From: an uncultured Clostridia bacterium
GTDB taxonomy: Bacteria; Bacillota; Clostridia; Christensenellales; Aristaeellaceae
Direction: 5' to 3'
DNA length: 64,000 bases
Assembly (NCBI GenBank): GCA_947565865.1
Contig: CANOHT010000001.1
Coordinates: 124,001 to 188,000, forward strand
The notes beneath the pieces are model-generated. The model made no database searches. It had not been told where the DNA came from and was given only the letters and a program-made list of their open reading frames with translations. Each line of letters starts with the position of its first letter. Position 1 is the stretch's first letter. Positions 50,128 to 58,482 of this stretch are shown piece after piece. The position numbers were made by a program, and so were the translations under genes.

Positions 50128-50886
50128 ATGGAGCGCCGCTTTATCCCTGAGACGGAAAACAAGCTGATTCTTCTGTACGCCCTGCGCGCGCTGGGGCCCG
50201 TGACGGGGATGCAGCTGATTCAGTTTCTGGCCGAGCTGGATCTGATGAACTACTTCACCATGCAGCTTAGCCTGAGCGATATGGAAAAGCAGGGACAGAT
50301 TGAGACCCGCGCCCATCCCCTGGGCAGCCTGATGGACATTACGGCCGAGGGCGCCTTCACCCTGGAGAGCTTCACCGGCAAGATCCCCCGAAGCCGCCGT
50401 CAGCTGATCGATCAGGAGGCCCCCGCCTGGCAGGAGCGCTTCCGCAGCGAGCAGATGGCGCCCACCGAGGCCGTTACCGGGCCGCAGGGCGTACCAGGTG
50501 CGCGCCTGAAGCTGCTGGAAAGCGACGCCGTGCTGATGGATGTGACCCTCCTGGGCGAGGACGTTCCCCGGACGCGGCTGGAGCAGCGCTGGCGGCGCAC
50601 GGCCCCGACCGTCTACCAGGAGGTCACGCAGCGGCTGATGGCGGGCTTCACCCCCGACGTCCCCGCCCCCCAGGGCGACGACCCGGCGCTGACCCAGGCC
50701 AGCCGCGCCGAATGGCTGCTGACCCTCCAGGACAGCCCGGAGCGCCCCGGTTTGATTCTCCTGCTCACTCTCCCGGACGAGCAGCTGGCCCGCTGGTGTC
50801 TGGCCCGCTGGCCCGCAGCCTGCGCCGACCTGCGCCAAAGCATCGTGGATGCCCTCCAGCGCGCGCAAGTCTTAACGTTCGGATAA
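50128..50886 (+). CDS. DUF4364-family protein, winged-helix-like
   Basis: A 252-residue soluble protein of the DUF4364 family. The first 80 residues look like a winged helix (NKLILLYALRALGPVTGMQLIQFLAELDLMNYFTMQLSLSDMEKQGQI), with a middle of unclear fold. The C-terminus (LILLLTLPDEQLARWCLARWPA) is unlike any domain I know. Members are common in Clostridia and often adjacent to purR or HPr-like genes; function unknown, DNA binding suspected. ATG after AAAGGAG. Confidence 0.83.
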   Translation: MERRFIPETENKLILLYALRALGPVTGMQLIQFLAELDLMNYFTMQLSLSDMEKQGQIETRAHPLGSLMDITAEGAFTLESFTGKIPRSRRQLIDQEAPAWQERFRSEQMAPTEAVTGPQGVPGARLKLLESDAVLMDVTLLGEDVPRTRLEQRWRRTAPTVYQEVTQRLMAGFTPDVPAPQGDDPALTQASRAEWLLTLQDSPERPGLILLLTLPDEQLARWCLARWPAACADLRQSIVDALQRAQVLTFG

Positions 50887-50948
50887 CGTTCTGTCAAGCA
50901 AACCATAAAAAATCCCGAAAAAAGACGAACTTTTTATCAAAAAAGCGC

Positions 50949-50977
50949 TTCCATCATTCGCAAAACTATGCTATAAT
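50949..50977 (+). promoter_or_regulatory. Promoter of purR
   Basis: TTCCAT (50949-50954), 17-bp spacer, TATAAT (50972-50977), 42 bp before the GTG start. Two weak PurBox-like sequences stand upstream (50874-50886 and 50920-50932). Confidence 0.6.
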
Positions 50978-51018
50978 GTCCGGGACGATTGGCATACTGA
51001 TGAAGGAGCGACCCAGAC

Positions 51019-51846
51019 GTGGAAAAGATTCGCCGCAATGAGCGCATGAGCGCTATGATGAAAATCCTTGCCGATTCCCCCAACCGTATTTTCACCCTCT
51101 CCTATTTCTGCGACCTGTTCGGCGCGGCAAAGTCCACCATGAGCGAGGACATCGACATCCTCCGCGACGTGGTGCGGCAGTTCAACCTGGGTGAATTGGA
51201 GACCGTCACCGGCGCGGCAGGCGGCGTTCGCTATCGCTGCAGCGTATCCCAGCCGGACGCGCTGCGCTTTATTCAGGCGTTGTGCGGGGAACTGTCCGGA
51301 ACGAGCCGTGTTCTGCCCGGACGCTTTCTGTACTATTCAGACATTCTTTCCAACCCCAAAATGGTACAGGGCATGGGGGCCATCCTGGCTACGGCGTTTG
51401 CCGACCAGGCCCCGGACTTCGTTCTGACCATGGAGACCAAGGGCATTCCGGTAGCCATGTCCACCGCCACGGCCCTGGGCGTCCCGCTGATTATTGCCCG
51501 CCACGCCTCCAAGGTCTACGAGGGCCCCGCCGTAAACATCAACTATGTTTCCGGCTCCGGGCGGATCGAGACCATGTCGCTGACCCGCCGCGCTGTGCAG
51601 GAAGGACAGCGGGCGCTGATTGTGGACGACTTTCTTCGGGCAGGCGGCACCGCCAAGGGCATGGCTGACCTGATGCACGAGTTTGGCGCGACGGTGGTGG
51701 GCATGGCCTTCGTGATGGCTACCCGCGAGCCGGAAAAAAAGCGCGTCACCGGCGAGAAGAGCCTGATGATCCTCAGCATCAGCGGCGACGACGAGGAGAC
51801 CGCCACCGTTACCCCCGCCCCCTGGCTGCTGGAACGGCAGCCCTGA
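51019..51846 (+). CDS. purR: PurR, purine operon repressor
   Basis: A 275-residue repressor with an N-terminal winged helix (NERMSAMMKILADSPNRIFTLSYFCDLFGAAKSTMSEDIDILRD, residues 7-50) and a phosphoribosyltransferase-fold effector domain that binds PRPP: VLIVDDF-like ALIVDDFLRAGGTAKGMADLMHEFG near residue 198. YVSGSGRIETMSLTRRAV near 175 is also typical of Bacillus PurR. It starts with GTG, with AAGGAG 10 nt upstream. It releases DNA when PRPP is high. It lies upstream of pth and mfd. Confidence 0.94.
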   Translation: MEKIRRNERMSAMMKILADSPNRIFTLSYFCDLFGAAKSTMSEDIDILRDVVRQFNLGELETVTGAAGGVRYRCSVSQPDALRFIQALCGELSGTSRVLPGRFLYYSDILSNPKMVQGMGAILATAFADQAPDFVLTMETKGIPVAMSTATALGVPLIIARHASKVYEGPAVNINYVSGSGRIETMSLTRRAVQEGQRALIVDDFLRAGGTAKGMADLMHEFGATVVGMAFVMATREPEKKRVTGEKSLMILSISGDDEETATVTPAPWLLERQP

Positions 51847-51891
51847 CTGATCCGAATCGACCTATCCTGCGCGGAGGGGGCGGACGCCTTC

Positions 51892-51915
51892 TCCGCCAAA
51901 ATGTGTTTTGGCGGA
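51892..51915. other. Perfect hairpin between purR and pth
   Basis: TCCGCCAAAA pairs perfectly with TTTTGGCGGA around a TGTG loop. No T tract follows the stem, so it may be an mRNA processing or stabilising element, not a terminator. A second, GC-rich hairpin (GGCGGA/TCCGCC) overlaps its left arm, allowing alternative folding. Confidence 0.5.
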
Positions 51916-51958
51916 CGCGCGGAAGACCAATTTGACTGATAGAATGAGGCTTTGGAAG

Positions 51959-52537
51959 ATGGAAAAGGAAACCTGGATCATCGTAGGCCTGGGCAATCCC
52001 GGTCTGCCCTACGCCCATACCCGGCACAACGCCGGCTTTGACACCACGGACATCCTGGCCGCCAGGTGGGGCGTATCGCTGACGAAGCGAAAGTGCTCTG
52101 GCCTGCTGGCGGAATGCAGCGTGGACGGCAAGCGGGTGGCGCTGTGTCAGCCGCAGACCTTCATGAACCTGTCAGGCCAATGTGTGGCGGAGCTGATGCA
52201 GTGGTACAAATGCCCGCTGGATCATCTGCTGATAATCTACGATGACATCGACCTCCCTCTGGGTAAGCTGCGGGTGCGCGGGAGCGGCAGCGCGGGCACC
52301 CACAACGGTATGCGCTCCGTCATGCAGCATGTGCCGGATCAGGTCTTCCCCCGGATTCGGGTGGGCGTGGGCGCCAAGCCCGACGGCTGGGATCTGGCAG
52401 ACTGGGTACTCTCCCGCTATCAGACCCGGGAGGAGCAGGACGCCATGGCCGACGCCTTCCGCCGCGCCGCCGACTGCGCCGAGGACTGGCTGAAAAGCGG
52501 CATCGACCATGCCATGCGGCAATATAATCAGAAATAA
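51959..52537 (+). CDS. pth: Peptidyl-tRNA hydrolase
   Basis: Recycles peptidyl-tRNA that drops off the ribosome. The 192-residue protein has GLGNPGLPYAHTRHNAGF with catalytic H23, MNLSGQCVAEL near residue 65, DDIDLPLGKLRVRGSGSAGTHNGMRS near 96 (catalytic Asp and substrate loop), and IRVGVGAKP near 133. The start is put at 51959; an ATG five codons earlier is possible. It is followed 44 nt later by mfd, the usual order in Bacillota. Confidence 0.95.
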   Translation: MEKETWIIVGLGNPGLPYAHTRHNAGFDTTDILAARWGVSLTKRKCSGLLAECSVDGKRVALCQPQTFMNLSGQCVAELMQWYKCPLDHLLIIYDDIDLPLGKLRVRGSGSAGTHNGMRSVMQHVPDQVFPRIRVGVGAKPDGWDLADWVLSRYQTREEQDAMADAFRRAADCAEDWLKSGIDHAMRQYNQK

Positions 52538-52581
52538 CGCCCTATCCGGCGGCCCTATGGTTCCGCCACACAGGAGTGATT

Positions 52582-55500
52582 ATGGATCAAGCGCTTCTGG
52601 GCGCCGTGCAGGCCCCATCCATACAAAAGCTCAAGCAAAATATCGACCACCGCGTTCCCACCGCCGTCACCGGGCTGACCGAGAGCATGGCGGCTTTTGT
52701 CGCGTCCAAAATAGCGGCGGACACAGGCAAGCGCATTCTGCTGCTCACCGCCAACGATCTCAAGGCCTCCCGTATGGCCGATGACGCCCAGCAGCTGCTT
52801 CCCGGCCGGGCGGCCTGCCTGCCGGGGGGCGAAATTGATCTCACCCGGGGCGCGTCCAGCCATGAAAGCTCCTGGCGAAGGCTGGAAACCCTGGCCAAGG
52901 CCGCCGAGGGAGACATCCGTCTGCTGGTGGCGTCCATGGATGCGGCGCTTCAGCGCATGGGCAGTCCGGAGCTGTTCCGGGAGGGCATCATCCGCCTGCG
53001 GCCCGGGGATCGCTACGCCCCGGACAGCCTCATCCGCCGCCTGACCCATCTCGGGTACGAGCGGGTAGACATGGTGGAAGGCAAGGGCCAATGCGCCATG
53101 CGCGGTTCCATTCTGGACGTCTATCCTCCCGCCGCCAGCTGCAGCCTGCGCATCGAGTTCTTTGATGACGAGGTGGACTCCATCCGCAGCTTCGACTGCA
53201 TCAGCCAGCGCAGCCTGGATAAGCTGCGCGCGGCCGTCATCACCCCCGCGGCGGAAATCATCCTGCCCCAGGAAGCCTGCGCCCCCGCGGCACGGCGGAT
53301 GCGGGACGCCGTCAACGCCCTGATCCCGGACGCGCCCAAGGAGAGCGCTCTGTTCAGCGACCTGCCGCCTCTGCCGGAAGGCGACGAGGAATTGGTGGAC
53401 GTCTATGACAAGAAGATCGCCCCCAAGGCACGGGAAAAGGCTGCTGACGCCGCCCGCTCGGCGGAGCTGGAGCGCCGCATGGCCGCCCTTTTGCGGGACG
53501 CTGACCTGGTGGAGGGCGGGCTGCCCTTTCGCCGCATCCGGGCCTGGCTGCCCGTGCTGACCGATGACACCGCCACGCTGCTTCACTGGTTCCGCCCGGA
53601 CGCGGTGCTTATGTGCGCCCCGGATCAGCTGCGCGACCGCGCCGACGAGCGCAACCGCGGCTTTCAGGAGGATTTGCGGGGCGCCATGGAGCGCGGCGAG
53701 GCCGTGCAGGAGCAGCAGCGGCTGCTGATGGACTGGGAGGAGCTTGTCCACCGCATAGACGGGCAGACCATCGTCACCCTGTCGGAGCTGCTGCGGGGCC
53801 TTGGAGGCCTGCGCACCCAAGACGCCATCGACCTGGGCTGCAAGGGCGTGGCCGGATACCAATCCCAGCTGAAGCTGCTGGCGGAGGATTGCATCGCCTG
53901 GCGCCGTCAAGGCTGGTGTGTGGCGCTGCTCTCCGGCGGCGTGGCCCGGGGCAAGCGGCTCGCCCAGGCCCTCAATGAATGGGAATCCCCCGCCGTTTTT
54001 TCGGAGAGCACAAACAATCTGATTCGCGGCGAGACCCTGGTGCTTCCGGGCACCCTGAGCCACGGCTTCCTCTGGCCCGAGGCGAAGCTTGCCGTCGTGG
54101 CGGACACGGACATTTACGGCGCGGGCTACCGCAAGGCCAAATCCCGCCGCAACGCCGGGGAGAAAATCGCCGCCTTCACCGACCTGAAGGTGGGAGATTA
54201 CGTCGTCCATGAGGATCACGGCGTAGGCGTGTATCAGGGTACGGTGCATCTGCAAAGCGAGGGCGCCTACCGGGATTACCTGCTGATCCAGTACCAGGGC
54301 GCGGATAAGCTCTACATACCCATCGAGCAGCTGGAGCGGGTACAGCGCTACATTGGCAACCCCAACCAGCCTCCCAAGCTGAACCGGCTGGGCGGCGGCG
54401 ACTGGCAAAAGCAGAAAACAAAGGTCAAGGAGGGACTGCGCAAGCTGGCCTTCGACCTGGTAGCCCTCTATGCCAAGCGCAGCCAGAACAAGGGCTACGC
54501 CTTCCACCCGGATACCCCCTGGCAGCGTGAGTTCGAGGATCGCTTTCCCTACGAGCTCACCCCCGACCAGGAGCAGTCCGTCAAGGAAATCACCAGGGAC
54601 ATGGAATCCAGCAGGAACATGGATCGTCTGCTGTGCGGCGACGTGGGATACGGCAAAACGGAGGTCAGCCTGCGCGCCGCCTTCAAGGCCGTGATGGACG
54701 GCAAACAGGTAGCCATCCTGGCCCCCACCACCATCCTGGCCCAGCAGCACTACAATACTGTCCTCAAGCGTTTCGAGGGCTTCCCCGTGCAGGCGGACGT
54801 GCTCTCCCGCTTCCGCTCCCCCAAGGAGCAAAAGCAGGTGCTCCAGGCGCTGAAGGCCGGGAGCGTCGACATCATCGTCGGCACCCACCGCCTGCTGGCC
54901 AAGGACGTGCAGTTCAAGAACCTGGGCCTGCTGATCGTGGATGAGGAGCAGCGCTTCGGCGTAGGACACAAGGAGCAGATCAAGAATCTTAAAAGCCAGG
55001 TGGACGTGCTGACGCTTTCCGCCACCCCCATCCCCCGGACGCTGCACATGTCCATGGTGGGCATCCGCGACATGTCCGTGCTGGAAACGCCGCCGGAGGA
55101 GCGCCTCCCCGTCCAGACCCATGTGGTGGACTACTCCGACGCCCTCATCCGCGACGCCATCCTGCGGGAGCTGTCCAGGGGCGGCCAGGTATACTTCCTA
55201 TACAACCGGGTGCATTCCATCGAGCAGTTCTACAACCGCCTGCGTCTCCTGACGCCGGAGGCCCGCATCGGCGTGGCCCACGGCCAGATGAAGGAGCACG
55301 GCCTGGAGGACGTGATGATGGACTTCTACGCCGGCAGCTATGACGTGCTGCTGTGCACCACCATCATCGAAAGCGGGCTGGACGTGCCCACCGCCAACAC
55401 CCTTATCGTTTTTGACGCCGACCGCTTCGGCCTGAGCCAGCTGTATCAGCTGCGGGGCCGAGTGGGGCGCAGCAACCGCCAGGCCTACGCCTATTTCACC

Positions 55501-56211
55501 GTCCGGCCGGACAAGATGCTGTCGGAAACCGCCGAGCAGCGGCTTCAGGCCATCCGCGAGTTCACCGAGTTCGGCGCGGGCTTCCGCATCGCCATGCGCG
55601 ACCTGGAAATCCGCGGCGCCGGCAACATCCTTGGCCCCGAGCAGCACGGCCATCTGGCCACGGTGGGCTATGATATGTACTGCAAGCTGATCGAGGAGAC
55701 CCTGCATGAGGTTCAGGGCGCCGCGCCCGCCTACGAGCTGGAGACCCGTGTCGACCTCAAGGTGGACGCCTACCTGCCTGCCGATTACATCCATGACGAG
55801 CGCCAGCGGATGGAGATGTACAAGCGCATCGCCGCCATTGCCACCCAGGAGGATCGGGAAGACATGGTGGATGAGCTGGTGGATCGCTTTGGCGACCCGC
55901 CCGCCGTGGCGGACGCCCTGCTGGACATCGCTCAGCTGCGGGCGCTGAGCAACAGCCTGGGCGTCAGCCAGGTACTCTACCGCAAGGGCATGCTCGTGAT
56001 GAAAATGGACGAGCGCTGCATACCCGACCCCGTGGCGCTTTTCCGCGCCATGGACGATACGGATTCCCGCCTGACCTTCTCCACGCAAAAGCCCACCAGT
56101 CTGCTGCTCAAGGACCCACGCCTGCTGGAGCGAGATATGCTGCGGGAAGGCGTACGGGTATTGAAGCTGCTGACGGCCAGACTGAAGGACTATCAGCAGC
56201 CGGAAGAATAA
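52582..56211 (+). CDS. mfd: Mfd, transcription-repair coupling factor
   Basis: DNA translocase that removes stalled RNA polymerase and recruits UvrA. The 1209-residue protein shows all parts in order: UvrB-like N-terminal module (about 1-330, GSILDVYPPAA near 175), the RNA-polymerase-interacting CarD-like domain (LKVGDYVVHEDHGVGVYQG, about residue 535), helicase Walker A GDVGYGKTEVSLRAAFKAV near 688, DEEQ near 790, SATPIPRTLHMSM near 814, and the C-terminal UvrA-masking TRCF domain. The start at 52582 follows AGGAG by 5 nt; an in-frame GTG is two codons earlier. Confidence 0.98.
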   Translation: MDQALLGAVQAPSIQKLKQNIDHRVPTAVTGLTESMAAFVASKIAADTGKRILLLTANDLKASRMADDAQQLLPGRAACLPGGEIDLTRGASSHESSWRRLETLAKAAEGDIRLLVASMDAALQRMGSPELFREGIIRLRPGDRYAPDSLIRRLTHLGYERVDMVEGKGQCAMRGSILDVYPPAASCSLRIEFFDDEVDSIRSFDCISQRSLDKLRAAVITPAAEIILPQEACAPAARRMRDAVNALIPDAPKESALFSDLPPLPEGDEELVDVYDKKIAPKAREKAADAARSAELERRMAALLRDADLVEGGLPFRRIRAWLPVLTDDTATLLHWFRPDAVLMCAPDQLRDRADERNRGFQEDLRGAMERGEAVQEQQRLLMDWEELVHRIDGQTIVTLSELLRGLGGLRTQDAIDLGCKGVAGYQSQLKLLAEDCIAWRRQGWCVALLSGGVARGKRLAQALNEWESPAVFSESTNNLIRGETLVLPGTLSHGFLWPEAKLAVVADTDIYGAGYRKAKSRRNAGEKIAAFTDLKVGDYVVHEDHGVGVYQGTVHLQSEGAYRDYLLIQYQGADKLYIPIEQLERVQRYIGNPNQPPKLNRLGGGDWQKQKTKVKEGLRKLAFDLVALYAKRSQNKGYAFHPDTPWQREFEDRFPYELTPDQEQSVKEITRDMESSRNMDRLLCGDVGYGKTEVSLRAAFKAVMDGKQVAILAPTTILAQQHYNTVLKRFEGFPVQADVLSRFRSPKEQKQVLQALKAGSVDIIVGTHRLLAKDVQFKNLGLLIVDEEQRFGVGHKEQIKNLKSQVDVLTLSATPIPRTLHMSMVGIRDMSVLETPPEERLPVQTHVVDYSDALIRDAILRELSRGGQVYFLYNRVHSIEQFYNRLRLLTPEARIGVAHGQMKEHGLEDVMMDFYAGSYDVLLCTTIIESGLDVPTANTLIVFDADRFGLSQLYQLRGRVGRSNRQAYAYFTVRPDKMLSETAEQRLQAIREFTEFGAGFRIAMRDLEIRGAGNILGPEQHGHLATVGYDMYCKLIEETLHEVQGAAPAYELETRVDLKVDAYLPADYIHDERQRMEMYKRIAAIATQEDREDMVDELVDRFGDPPAVADALLDIAQLRALSNSLGVSQVLYRKGMLVMKMDERCIPDPVALFRAMDDTDSRLTFSTQKPTSLLLKDPRLLERDMLREGVRVLKLLTARLKDYQQPEE

Positions 56212-56292
56212 GATGTCGCCCCCTGACGCTGCATTACAGGCGGATAGAGGCTCAGCGCCCCTATCCCCCCCGGGCGTCCCGAACGGACTTGA

Positions 56293-56523
56293 CAGCTGAC
56301 GCTGAGAGACTTCATCCCGCGAAAGGCCGCCGGACCCCAGCCCGTCACGCGCTGCTCGCAATGGCGCGCCAGCGCACCGATTACCTGCGCCGCAGGGACG
56401 CAGCAGTTCGTCATCCGGCCGTTTCCCGAGGAGAACGCACCCATCCGGCACTGCGCCATCGTGTTCCGCGAGACAGAATTTTGTTTTGCACTTGATGGCG
56501 AAGACCGCTATCCGCACCGATAA
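56293..56523 (+). pseudogene. Gene remnant of unknown origin
   Basis: An open plus-strand frame of 76 codons with protein-like composition but no start codon or ribosome site; a stop lies directly before it (56290). The second half reads like a real C-terminus (QQFVIRPFPEENAPIRH followed by CAIVFRETEFCFALDGEDRY and a TAA at 56521). Codon choice matches its neighbours. I recognise no family. It may be the 3' end of a deleted gene between mfd and the carbohydrate operon. Confidence 0.4.
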
Positions 56524-56590
56524 GTCAGCTTTAGCCGCGCCGCCCCATTCGCGTGTTCCATGAGGGAGCGGAAAACTCAGCCGTTACGCT

Positions 56591-56648
56591 GCATCAAATC
56601 AAAGCGGGAATGAGTCCTGACGGACTCATTCCCGCTTTGATTTGATGC
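56591..56648. terminator. Very long perfect stem-loop between convergent genes
   Basis: A 27-bp perfect stem with a TGAC loop spans 56591-56648. Its arms begin GCATCAAATCAAAGCGGGAA. It lies between mfd (plus, ends 56211) and the dehydrogenase (minus, ends 56706), and has no mismatch in either arm. It probably works as a bidirectional terminator, but the stem is more than twice the usual length. Confidence 0.7.
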
Positions 56649-56705
56649 CCTATGGAAAGACCGCCGTTCACGATGGTCTGGGCAATCTGCCCGTGCGCAG
56701 GCGCT

Positions 56706-57587
56706 TCACGCCTGCAATTCGACGCCCGCCATCCATTCGTAGAACTTCACAATGGCGCTGTGGTCACGCTGCCCCTCGCCCATCCGACGCAGAACCTTCA
56801 GCATCTCCGTTACCTGGTTGGTCAGCACCATAGGCGCACCCGTGGCCTTGGCCGCAGCCAGCACATTGTTCAAGTCCTTCAGATGCAGGTCGATTTTGAA
56901 TCCCGGCTGAAAATTCCTGCCGATCATCATAGGCGCCTTATTTTCCATGACCGTAGAGCCTGCCAGCCCGCTGCGAATGGCCTGGAAGATCACCTCCGGG
57001 GACACCCCTGCCATCTGCCCCAGCACCATGGCCTCCGATACCGCCGCGATGTTCACCGCCACGATAATCTGGTTGCACAGCTTCGTCACATTGCCCGCGC
57101 CAATGCCGCCGCAATAGGTGACAGAAGCGCCCATGGCTCGCAGGAGGGGCAAATGCTCGTCAAATATCGCCCGGTCGCCGCCCACCATAAAGGCCAGCGT
57201 ACCGTCAATGGCCTTGGGTTCCCCGCCGGACACGGGGGCGTCCAGCATGTCAATGCCCTTTGCTTTCAGCGCCGTCGCCACCTCCCGGGAAGCCATCGGG
57301 TCGATGGAGCTCATGTCAATCACGACACTTCCGGGCTGCAGCGTTTCCGCCAGTCCGCCCGCTCCCAGCACGACCTCCCTGACCTGGGGAGAATCCGGCA
57401 CCATGGTCAATACAGTCCGGCACGTCCTGCCGATTTCCCCAATGCTGCCCGCCGCCTTGGCCCCGATGGCAGTCAGCGCTTCAACCCGTTCCTTGCTGAG
57501 ATCGTACACCATCAGCGGGTATCCCGCCTTCATCAAATTCTTCGCCATGGGCAACCCCATGATTCCCAGTCCGATCAATCCGATCAT
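56706..57587 (-). CDS. NAD-binding beta-hydroxyacid dehydrogenase (GarR/3-HIBADH family)
   Basis: A 293-residue Rossmann dehydrogenase. The NAD(P) motif GLIGLGIMGLPMAKNLMKAGY covers residues 3-23, substrate motif DAPVSGGEPKAIDGTLAFMVGG near 117, catalytic lysine in GNVTKLCNQII near 168, and KDLNNVLAAAK near 238. Best guess is tartronate semialdehyde reductase or a related 3-hydroxyacid dehydrogenase. It is the last gene of the minus operon HK-RR-GH2-AKR-dehydrogenase, so the substrate may derive from the sugar released upstream. Confidence 0.88.
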   Translation of the reverse strand: MIGLIGLGIMGLPMAKNLMKAGYPLMVYDLSKERVEALTAIGAKAAGSIGEIGRTCRTVLTMVPDSPQVREVVLGAGGLAETLQPGSVVIDMSSIDPMASREVATALKAKGIDMLDAPVSGGEPKAIDGTLAFMVGGDRAIFDEHLPLLRAMGASVTYCGGIGAGNVTKLCNQIIVAVNIAAVSEAMVLGQMAGVSPEVIFQAIRSGLAGSTVMENKAPMMIGRNFQPGFKIDLHLKDLNNVLAAAKATGAPMVLTNQVTEMLKVLRRMGEGQRDHSAIVKFYEWMAGVELQA

Positions 57588-57621
57588 TTTTTATCACCTG
57601 CCGCCAAGCGATCCTTTCTTT

Positions 57622-58464
57622 TTATTTCATCCACTGCGCCCAATCATCCGGATGGGAACCAAACCGCATGTTTTGATCCAGGCTGTCGATAGCCGCCATT
57701 TCCTCCGCCGTCAGGCTGAAGTCGAAAATGTCGCAGTTTTCCTCGATCCGGCCCCTCTTTGTGGATTTAGGAATAAGCTGCACCCCCAGCTGAAGTCCCC
57801 AGCGCAAAACCACCTGGGCCGGCGTCTTGCCATACTTTTCCGCCAGCGCCGTTACGATCTCTTCACCCAGCGCCTTTCCTTTGGCCAGGGGCGCCCAGGA
57901 CTCGGTCTGAATCCCGTGCGCCTGGTTGTAGTTCAGGGTTTCCCGCTGGGTCAGGTAGGGATGCATTTCAATCTGATTCACCATCGGCTTCACCCGGGCA
58001 AAGCTCAGCAGCTCATCCAGGTGATGGCCCAGGAAGTTGCTCACGCCGATGGCCCGCACACGCTTTTCCTCATACAGCCTCTCCATGGCCTGCCAGGTGC
58101 CCTTCAGGTTCGGCGCCATGTAGTGATGGATCAGGAACAGATCCAGGTAATCCAGCTTCAATTTTTTCATGCTCTGGTCAAAGGCCCGCAGCGTACCCTC
58201 GTATCCCTGGTCGGTATACCACACCTTCGTGGTAATAAAGATTTCCTCCCGGGGGACGCCGCTTTCCCGCACAGCCTGACCCACATCCGCCTCATTGCCA
58301 TAGATGGCCGCGGTATCAATCGCCCGGTAGCCGGTCTCCAGGGCGTACCGCACGGCGTTTTGCGTCTCCGCGCCGCTCTCGGCCTTCCACACCCCCAACC
58401 CCATGACGGGCATCGCCACGCCGTTGGGCAGCATCCTTACATCCTTCAAAGAAGCAGGCGTCAT
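57622..58464 (-). CDS. Aldo/keto reductase
   Basis: A 280-residue NADPH-dependent reductase of the AKR superfamily. Catalytic tetrad residues are visible: D and Y in AIDTAAIYGNEADVG (near residue 48), K in ITTKVWY (near 78) and H in LFLIHHYM (near 111). NQIEMHPYL and LIPKSTKRGRI, the cofactor-binding loop, follow. Its role in this carbohydrate operon is probably to reduce a sugar-derived aldehyde or ketone; the substrate is unknown. Confidence 0.92.
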   Translation of the reverse strand: MTPASLKDVRMLPNGVAMPVMGLGVWKAESGAETQNAVRYALETGYRAIDTAAIYGNEADVGQAVRESGVPREEIFITTKVWYTDQGYEGTLRAFDQSMKKLKLDYLDLFLIHHYMAPNLKGTWQAMERLYEEKRVRAIGVSNFLGHHLDELLSFARVKPMVNQIEMHPYLTQRETLNYNQAHGIQTESWAPLAKGKALGEEIVTALAEKYGKTPAQVVLRWGLQLGVQLIPKSTKRGRIEENCDIFDFSLTAEEMAAIDSLDQNMRFGSHPDDWAQWMK

Positions 58465-58482
58465 TCAAGTTTTCCTCCTCGC

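Noticed and set aside
52555..55122. 855-codon minus-strand open frame opposite mfd
   Set aside because: Antisense shadow caused by high GC at third positions; mfd on the plus strand has every expected motif.
56224..56520. Minus-strand continuation of a frame into the mfd end (ending near 55198)
   Set aside because: Overlaps mfd almost entirely and shows no domain; only the plus-strand fragment at 56293-56523 looks protein-like.
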